DNA of 64,000 nucleotides from Streptomyces sp. NRRL S-244 (GTDB lineage Bacteria > Actinomycetota > Actinomycetes > Streptomycetales > Streptomycetaceae). The stretch covers positions 1 to 64,000 of the forward strand of contig NZ_JOCX01000010.1 in the NCBI RefSeq assembly GCF_000717915.1. The letters are read 5' to 3'. A program made the position numbers and the translations under genes. Within the stretch, counting starts at the first letter, position 1. Each line of letters opens with the position of its first letter. Below are positions 59,003-64,000 of this stretch, one piece after another. The notes below the pieces were generated by a model, which saw nothing but the letters and a program-made list of their open reading frames with translations, had not been told where the DNA came from and did not search any database.

Positions 59003-59923
59003 CTACGCGTTGGGGCGGTCCTTGGCGGCCGCCGCCTTGGCCATGGCCTCCAGCTGCGCGAGCATCGGCATCGGGTCGGTGCCCACCGTCCCGGGCAGGA
59101 AGTCGGCGATCTTCTCGGGGGTCCAGGAGCCCTCGGCGTAGCCGGCGCGCAGCTCGCGCGGCTGCGCCCAGACGGCGATCTTCGGGCCGGCGATCGTGTA
59201 GACCTGCCCGGTGATCTTCTCGCCGCCGACGGCGACGGCCTTGTCGGAGAGCAGGTACGTCACGAGCGCCGCGACGTCCTCGGGTTCGCCGATCTCCTTG
59301 AGCTCCATGGGCACGTTGGCCGACATCCGGGTACGGGCGACGGGCGCCACGGCGTTGGCGGTGACCCCGTACTTGGCCAGCCCGAGCGCGGCGGAGCGGA
59401 CGAGGGAGATGATCCCGCCCTTGGCGGCGCTGTAGTTGGCCTGGGCGACGGAGCCCTGGTGGTTGCCGCTGGTGAAGCCGATGAGGGTGCCGGAGCCCTG
59501 GCGGCGCATGACGGCGGAGGCGGCGCGGAAGACGGTGAAGGTGCCCTTGAGGTGGGTGGCGACGACCGGGTCCCACTCCTCCTCGGACATGTTGAACAGC
59601 ATCCGCTCGCGCAGGATGCCGGCGACGCACACGACGCCGTCGATCCGGCCGAACTGCGCGAGGGCGGTGTCGACGATGCGCTGGCCGCCCGCCATGGTCG
59701 AGATGTCGTCGGCGACGGCGACGGCCTCGCCGCCGGCGGCCTGGATCTCCTTCACCACGCCGTCGGCGATCTCGCTCGTCGGCTCCCCGCCCTCGATGCC
59801 GACGCCGTAGTCGTTGACGACGACCTTGGCGCCCTCGGCGGCCGCCGCGAGCGCCACGGCCCGCCCGATGCCCCGGCCCGCGCCGGTGACGGCCACGACC
59901 TTGCCGGCCAAGAAGTTCCCCAC
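59003..59923 (-). CDS. SDR-family 3-hydroxyacyl-CoA dehydrogenase-like protein (MFE2/HSD17B4-like)
   Basis: A 306-residue SDR with the multifunctional-enzyme type 2 signature: GKVVAVTGAGRGIGRAVALA, VVVNDYGVGIEGGEPTSEIAD (the insertion typical of HSD17B4-like enzymes), GNHQGSVAQANYSAAKGG with the catalytic Tyr and Lys, and a C-terminal tail with VWAQPRELR. It should oxidise a 3-hydroxyacyl-CoA or ring alcohol with NAD. GTG start at 59923 behind GGAAGGGG. It is the first gene of a three-gene operon. An operator lies 22 nt upstream. Confidence 0.9.
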   Translation of the reverse strand: MGNFLAGKVVAVTGAGRGIGRAVALAAAAEGAKVVVNDYGVGIEGGEPTSEIADGVVKEIQAAGGEAVAVADDISTMAGGQRIVDTALAQFGRIDGVVCVAGILRERMLFNMSEEEWDPVVATHLKGTFTVFRAASAVMRRQGSGTLIGFTSGNHQGSVAQANYSAAKGGIISLVRSAALGLAKYGVTANAVAPVARTRMSANVPMELKEIGEPEDVAALVTYLLSDKAVAVGGEKITGQVYTIAGPKIAVWAQPRELRAGYAEGSWTPEKIADFLPGTVGTDPMPMLAQLEAMAKAAAAKDRPNA

Positions 59924-59945
59924 GCCCGACCCCTTCCCGCGATTT

Positions 59946-59960
59946 CTGACGGTCCGTTAG
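59946..59960. promoter_or_regulatory. Palindromic operator, SDR operon (one mismatch)
   Basis: CTGACGGTCCGTTAG: one mismatch in the right arm. It lies 22 nt upstream of the SDR GTG and 73 nt upstream of the divergent cyclase-family gene. Confidence 0.75.
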
Positions 59961-60033
59961 ATTCTATGACCAGTCAGATGCCCAGGCACAAGCCCCAGTT
60001 GCCCTTAGTTGCCCAAGCGCACCCCAGGAGCTG

Positions 60034-60969
60034 ATGGAAGCCATGACCCTGCCCGCCGAGTTCCACGACATCGCCAAGCGCATCAACAACTGGGGCCGCT
60101 GGGGCGCCGAGGACGAGATCGGCACCCTGAACCTGATCACGGCGGAGGTGGTGCGGGCGGCTGCCGCCGAGGTCCGCAGCGGTCTGCGGATCCCCCTGGC
60201 GCTCCCCCTGAAGGAGGACGGGGTGCAGGCGGGGCTGATCCCCGGGCGGGTCAACCCGCTGCACACGATGGTGCAGATCAACCAGGAGCTCTTCGGGCCG
60301 GGCACGGTGGCGTGCAGCGACGACGCCGTGACGATGGGACTCCAGTCGGCCACCCACTGGGACGCCCTGACGCACGTCTCGCACTCGGGCCGCATCTACA
60401 ACGGCCGCCCCGCGTCCACGATCACCGCTCACGCGCGCGCCGAGTTCAGCGGCATCGACAAGGCCACCCCCATCCTCTCGCGGGGCGTCCTGCTGGACGT
60501 GGCGCGCGCGAAGGGCGTGGACCGGCTGCCGGGGGGCCACGCGGTGGCCCCCGAGGACCTGGCGGAGGCGGAGGAGTTCGGCGGGGTCACCGTCCGGGCG
60601 GGCGACGTCGTCCTGGTCCGCACCGGCCAGATCCAGGTCTACCTGGCGGGCGACAAGCACGGCTACGGCTTCCCCTCGCCCGGGCTGTCCGTCCGTACCC
60701 CGGAGTGGTTCCACGCGCGGGACGTGGCGGCCGTCGCCAACGACACCCTGACCTTCGAGATCTTCCCGCCGGAGATCGAGAACCTGTGGCTGCCGGTGCA
60801 CGCGCTGGACCTGGTCGAGATGGGCATGCACCAGGGCCAGAACTGGAACCTCGAAAGGTTGTCCACAGCCTGTGCAGAAGAGAACCGGTACGGCTTCCTG
60901 CTGTCGGCCATGCCGGAGCCCTTCGTCGGCGGCGTGGGCACACCGGTCGCCCCGGTGGCCGTCCTCTGA
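60034..60969 (+). CDS. Cyclase-family metal hydrolase (kynurenine formamidase-like)
   Basis: A 311-residue cyclase-family protein. NNWGRWGAEDEIGTLNLIT at the start and SATHWDALTHVSHSGRIYNG carry the metal-binding His/Asp set of the family, followed by GVLLDVARAKG and GDVVLVRTGQ. Relatives hydrolyse cyclic amides, lactones or acyl derivatives. The ATG at 60034 lies behind AGGAG; a second ATG is three codons later. It is divergent from the SDR operon and could share its operator. The coding sequence contains an exact DnaA-box 9-mer (TTGTCCACA, 60859-60867). Confidence 0.87.
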   Translation: MEAMTLPAEFHDIAKRINNWGRWGAEDEIGTLNLITAEVVRAAAAEVRSGLRIPLALPLKEDGVQAGLIPGRVNPLHTMVQINQELFGPGTVACSDDAVTMGLQSATHWDALTHVSHSGRIYNGRPASTITAHARAEFSGIDKATPILSRGVLLDVARAKGVDRLPGGHAVAPEDLAEAEEFGGVTVRAGDVVLVRTGQIQVYLAGDKHGYGFPSPGLSVRTPEWFHARDVAAVANDTLTFEIFPPEIENLWLPVHALDLVEMGMHQGQNWNLERLSTACAEENRYGFLLSAMPEPFVGGVGTPVAPVAVL

Positions 60970-61058
60970 GCGCATTCAGCCGGACGGCCCGATTCCGCCG
61001 CCGGGGGCGGGGTAGGGAGGGGCCGTCCAACCCCTCACCGCCAGCCCCGGAGGCATCC

Positions 61059-61865
61059 GTGCCCGAAATGAACGGCCCCTACATGTCCGGCACCCCCTGC
61101 TGGATCGACCTGATGGTCCCCGACCAGCAGGCCGCCCTCGACTTCTACCGCGACCTCTTCGGCTGGCAGGGCGAGGTCGGCCCGGCGGAGACCGGCGGCT
61201 ACTCCGTCTGCACCCTCAAGGGCAAGCCGGTGGCCGGGATCATGCGCGCCTCCAACCCGGACGGGACGGTGCCGGACCCGATGCCGCCGACCGTGTGGAC
61301 CACGTACCTGGCCACCGACGGCATCGACTCCACCCTCAAGTCGGTCACCGACGCGGGCGGCAGCGTGATGGCGGGCCCGATGGACGTCATGGACCTCGGG
61401 CGGATGGCCGTCATCACCGACCCGACCGGCGCCGTCGTCGGCCTCTGGCAGTACGGCACCTTCGCCGGCGCGGGCATCGTCAACGAGCACGGCGCGCTGA
61501 TCTGGAACGAGCTGAGCACCGGAGACACCGAGGCGGCCGCCGCCTTCTACTCCTCCGTGCTGCCGATCAGCACGGAGAAGTCGCAGATGCCGGGCGCCGA
61601 GGGGTACACGGAGTTCAAGGTCGGCGGCCGCGCGGTCGGCGGGATGATGGACCTCGCCGCGCTGCCGGCCGAGGTCCCGCCGCACTGGCTGCCGTACTTC
61701 CACGTCGACGGCGTGGACGACATCCAGGCGGCCGTGGTCCGGTCCGGCGGCACCGTCAAGGCCCCGGCGTTCGACATGGCGGCCGGCCGGATGGCGATCC
61801 TCGCCGACCCCCAGGGCGGCACCTTCGCGGTGATCACCGCGACGGCACCGGAACCCACCGCCTAA
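61059..61865 (+). CDS. VOC-family protein (two glyoxalase-like modules, paralogue 3)
   Basis: A 268-residue double-VOC protein. Module 1 starts GTPCWIDLMVPDQQAALDFYRDLFGW; module 2 starts LIWNELSTGDTEAAAAFYSSVLPI and ends GGTFAVITAT. It is paralogous to the proteins at 40897-41700 and 54013-54807. The GTG at 61059 has CCGGAGG upstream. It lies 89 nt after the cyclase-family gene on the same strand. Substrate unknown. Confidence 0.88.
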   Translation: MPEMNGPYMSGTPCWIDLMVPDQQAALDFYRDLFGWQGEVGPAETGGYSVCTLKGKPVAGIMRASNPDGTVPDPMPPTVWTTYLATDGIDSTLKSVTDAGGSVMAGPMDVMDLGRMAVITDPTGAVVGLWQYGTFAGAGIVNEHGALIWNELSTGDTEAAAAFYSSVLPISTEKSQMPGAEGYTEFKVGGRAVGGMMDLAALPAEVPPHWLPYFHVDGVDDIQAAVVRSGGTVKAPAFDMAAGRMAILADPQGGTFAVITATAPEPTA

Positions 61866-61879
61866 GCCCCCCACCGATT

Positions 61880-61902
61880 GCCCCGGCCCCCGCGGCCGGG
61901 GC
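61880..61902. terminator. Terminator between convergent genes
   Basis: GCCCCGGCC (61880-61888) and GGCCGGGGC (61894-61902): a perfect 9-bp stem with a 5-nt loop, directly between two stop codons. Confidence 0.7.
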
Positions 61903-62493
61903 TCAGCGGTAGCGGGCGGCGGCCGCCGCGAAGCCGGGGGCCTCGACGGGGGTCTGGGCCACCACGGCGACCCAGGAGAGGTCGGCGAACTCGATGTCCA
62001 TACGGCCCTTCTGGTGCAGGCCCGTCGCGTTCGCGCGGACGACGGTGACCGCCGACCGCGGCACCTCCCAGAACTGCTTCATCGCGGGCGTCGACTGCCA
62101 CAGCGGCGAGACGTCCGTCAGGCCGAACCAGCGCCGGTCCGTCACGACGAGGACGTCCGTCGCCGAACCCCGCGCGTTGGCCCGGCCGATCAGGAACCGG
62201 CCGGCCGCGCTCTGCCAGCCGCCCTCCATGCCCTTGCCGTCCGCCGGATCCGGGCGCCGGTCGGCCGCCGGGTCGTCCCGCCGTTCGTCGTGCGCGCGGG
62301 ACTTGAAGAACTGCTGGAGGGGGCGCGGGAGCTTCTCCTCGATCCGCCGGCCGAGCGCCGCCGGCTCCGGCGGCGCGAGCAGGTCCTCCGGCGGGCTCGG
62401 CACGCCCGGACCCGGTTCGCAGGCACATACGGCGATCAACTGCTCGTCGGGCTGGAGGAATTCCTCGGCCTGGCGACGCCTGTCCTGGTTCAA
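61903..62493 (-). CDS. Hypothetical cytoplasmic protein
   Basis: A 196-residue protein that starts at TTG 62493 behind AGGAG (NQDRRRQAEEFLQPDEQLIAV). The middle is Pro/Arg-rich and the C-terminal half reads as strands (TDVLVVTDRRWFGLTDVS, WEVPRSAVTVVRANATG, MDIEFADLSWVAVVA), resembling PH-like folds that follow an N-terminal helix in some actinobacterial proteins. No firm family. It lies between convergent VOC and divergent sensor kinase genes. Confidence 0.7.
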   Translation of the reverse strand: MNQDRRRQAEEFLQPDEQLIAVCACEPGPGVPSPPEDLLAPPEPAALGRRIEEKLPRPLQQFFKSRAHDERRDDPAADRRPDPADGKGMEGGWQSAAGRFLIGRANARGSATDVLVVTDRRWFGLTDVSPLWQSTPAMKQFWEVPRSAVTVVRANATGLHQKGRMDIEFADLSWVAVVAQTPVEAPGFAAAAARYR

Positions 62494-62642
62494 CGCGCTT
62501 GCTCCTACCGCTGAGTAACGTCGAGTGCGTCCCCAATTGTCCTCGAAGCGGAATGCCGCGTTACCACCGGCCCCGACACCCCCCTGCGGGATGCATCCCG
62601 CAGGCCGATGTCCGTACCCGGAGCGGCCGTTAAGGTCGCGCC

Positions 62643-63836
62643 ATGGACACCTCATCAGGGCAGGCGGGCGGGGGTCGGCCGGCCGTGCGATGGCGGGTCG
62701 CGGCCCTCTGGACGGGCGCCGCGCTCGGCACCCTCGTACTGTCGAACCTCGCGTTCCGCGTCCCCCTCGGCATCGGGGACCGGATCTTCGACGTGGGGCC
62801 GCTCCTCGCGATCACCGGCATGCTGACCGGCGCCCTCCTGGTGCGGCGGGCGCCGCTCACCACCCTCGCCCTGATGCTCCTCGGCACGTACCTGGTGCTC
62901 TTCCTCGGCCGCGCCCCCGCGCTCACCCTCGCCACGGTGCTGCCCGCAGCGGTGGCGCTCGGCGCGGTCGCGGCCACCCGCGCGCGCCGGGTGACCCTGC
63001 CGGCCGTGGGCATCACCGTCCTGCTGCTGCTCACCGCCCAGTTCGCGCTGCCCGCGACCGGCTCCGCCCTCGTCCTCACCCAGAGCCAGCTGCCGATCGT
63101 CGTCCTCGCCTGGCTGATGGGCGACTCCGTACGGCGCGGCCGCGAGGCCGCCGCGCAGGCGCAGGCCCGGGCCACCGAGCAGGCCCTGACCGACGAGCGG
63201 CTGCGCATCGCCCGCGAGTTGCACGACATGGTCGCCCACAGCATCGGCGTCATCGCCATCCAGGCCGGGGTCGGCAGCCGGGTCATCGAGACGCAGCCCG
63301 CGCAGGCCCGCGAGGCGCTCCGGGCCATCGAGGCCACCAGCCGCGAGACCCTCGCGGGGCTGCGCCGCACGCTGGTCACCCTGCGCCGCAGCGAACCCGC
63401 GTCACCGGAGCCCGCGCCGCTGGCGCCCGCGCCGGGCCTGGACGGCATCGACCGGCTCGCCGCGGCCACCGCGGGGGATACGGGCGTACGGATGGACGTG
63501 GCGTGGTCGGGGGAGCGGCGGCCGCTGCCCTCCGACATCGAGCTGGCCGCGTTCCGCATCGTGCAGGAGGCGCTGACCAACGTGGTCCGGCACGCGCGCG
63601 CCGACCGCTGCCGGGTGGAGATCGCGTACGGGCGGGACGAACTGGCCCTGGAGGTCACCGACGACGGGCGCGGCCTCCCGGAAGGCGCCTCGCCCGGCGC
63701 CGGTTTCGGCCTCACCGGCATGCGGGAGCGCACCGCCCTGCTGAACGGCCGCTTCGAGGCCGGGCCGCAACCCGGGGGCGGCTTCCGCGTGGCGGCGGCC
63801 CTGCCGGTCGGACAACAACCCGAGGAGAAGCGATGA
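62643..63836 (+). CDS. NarL-type sensor histidine kinase (HisKA_3)
   Basis: A 397-residue kinase. Five or six membrane helices in residues 18-160, the HisKA_3 dimerisation helix with the phospho-acceptor in LRIARELHDMVAHSIGVIAIQAG (His near residue 194), and an ATPase domain with FRIVQEALTNVVRHARA, EVTDDGRGLPEG and FGLTGMRERTALLNGRF. It is followed with a 4-nt overlap (ATGA) by its response regulator. This architecture is very common in Streptomyces; the signal is unknown. Confidence 0.93.
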   Translation: MDTSSGQAGGGRPAVRWRVAALWTGAALGTLVLSNLAFRVPLGIGDRIFDVGPLLAITGMLTGALLVRRAPLTTLALMLLGTYLVLFLGRAPALTLATVLPAAVALGAVAATRARRVTLPAVGITVLLLLTAQFALPATGSALVLTQSQLPIVVLAWLMGDSVRRGREAAAQAQARATEQALTDERLRIARELHDMVAHSIGVIAIQAGVGSRVIETQPAQAREALRAIEATSRETLAGLRRTLVTLRRSEPASPEPAPLAPAPGLDGIDRLAAATAGDTGVRMDVAWSGERRPLPSDIELAAFRIVQEALTNVVRHARADRCRVEIAYGRDELALEVTDDGRGLPEGASPGAGFGLTGMRERTALLNGRFEAGPQPGGGFRVAAALPVGQQPEEKR

Positions 63837-64000
63837 GCGGCATCCGCGTCCTGCTCGCCGACGACCAGCCCCTGGTCCGCTCGGGGCTGCGCGTCCTGAT
63901 GGCCGACACCCCGGACCTGGAGGTGGTGGGCGAGGCCGCGAACGGCGCCGAGGCGGTCCGCATGAGCGCCGAGCTCGCCCCCGACGTGGTGGTGATGGAC
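63833..64000 (+). CDS. NarL/FixJ-family response regulator (partial, cut by window end)
   Basis: The first 56 codons of a response regulator: GIRVLLADDQPLVRSGLRVL with the acidic pair, and the phospho-acceptor Asp56 as the last codon in the window (DVVVMD). GAGGAG precedes the ATG, which overlaps the kinase stop. The LuxR-type DNA-binding domain expected at the C-terminus lies outside the window. Confidence 0.93.
   Translation, partial: MSGIRVLLADDQPLVRSGLRVLMADTPDLEVVGEAANGAEAVRMSAELAPDVVVMD

Noticed and set aside
59966..59979. TATGACCAGTCAGA considered as a second operator of the SDR operon
   Set aside because: The dyad has a 2-bp centre and lacks the CG steps, so it does not fit the CTGACGnnnCGTCAG pattern.

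Overview
The window is chromosomal DNA from a Streptomyces species. GC is very high, codons are strongly GC-biased in the third position, GTG and TTG starts are frequent, genes are tightly coupled, and only two in-frame TTA codons were found. The window also carries recognisable orthologues of the Streptomyces global regulators AfsR, AfsS and AfsK. About 65 genes can be supported. No rRNA, tRNA or CRISPR array was seen.

Layout. 0.3-3.2 kb: a DUF4239 membrane protein, a small secreted protein and an APC-type permease. 3.4-9.8 kb: an aldehyde dehydrogenase/D-aminoacylase-like pair, two luciferase-like (LLM) oxidoreductases and an SDR. 9.9-17.3 kb: a Pyr4/PaxB-like membrane terpene-cyclase homologue, an L,D-transpeptidase and a two-component system divergent from a lipoprotein/adaptor/MacB-type ABC exporter operon. 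17.3-18.6 kb: a 2H phosphoesterase and a NUDIX hydrolase. 18.6-22.9 kb: a patch of small unknown proteins, a DUF2637-like membrane protein, an XRE/DUF5753-type regulator with a TTA codon and a broken integrase fragment, which looks like the relic of an integrative element. 23-25.3 kb: a trypsin-like protease and an amidohydrolase. 25.4-29.4 kb: afsR (with an unusual Ala-rich N-terminal extension and a TTA codon) followed by the tiny repeat protein afsS. 29.4-34.5 kb: a methyltransferase, a FadD3-like acyl-CoA ligase and a divergent thiolase/DUF35/enoyl-CoA hydratase operon. 34.5-37.6 kb: a WXG-type secreted-protein module. 37.7-42.7 kb: cyclophilin, afsK, a VOC protein and a TetR regulator. 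42.9-62 kb: acyl-CoA dehydrogenases, deazaflavin oxidoreductase, a second thiolase and DUF35, DoxX, flavin monooxygenase, NDP-forming acyl-CoA synthetase, hydratase, flavin reductase, alcohol dehydrogenase, SDR, cyclase-family hydrolase and VOC proteins. 62.6-64 kb: a NarL-type two-component pair cut by the window end.

The most notable feature is a 15-bp palindrome, CTGACGnnnCGTCAG, found at twelve places from 7.9 to 60 kb. Almost every copy lies 16-35 nt upstream of the start codon of a catabolic gene (acyl-CoA ligases, acyl-CoA dehydrogenases, thiolases, DoxX/DUF35, LLM oxidoreductases, amidohydrolase, flavin reductase, SDR). This outlines one regulon of about 20 genes in nine or ten transcription units, scattered around and inside the afsR-afsS-afsK locus. 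The gene set contains CoA activation, dehydrogenation, hydration, alcohol oxidation, thiolase/retro-aldol cleavage, flavin-dependent oxygenation and hydrolysis. It resembles the beta-oxidation-like breakdown of a cyclic or isoprenoid acid, although the substrate cannot be read from the sequence. The TetR protein at 42063-42710 is the best local candidate for the regulator.
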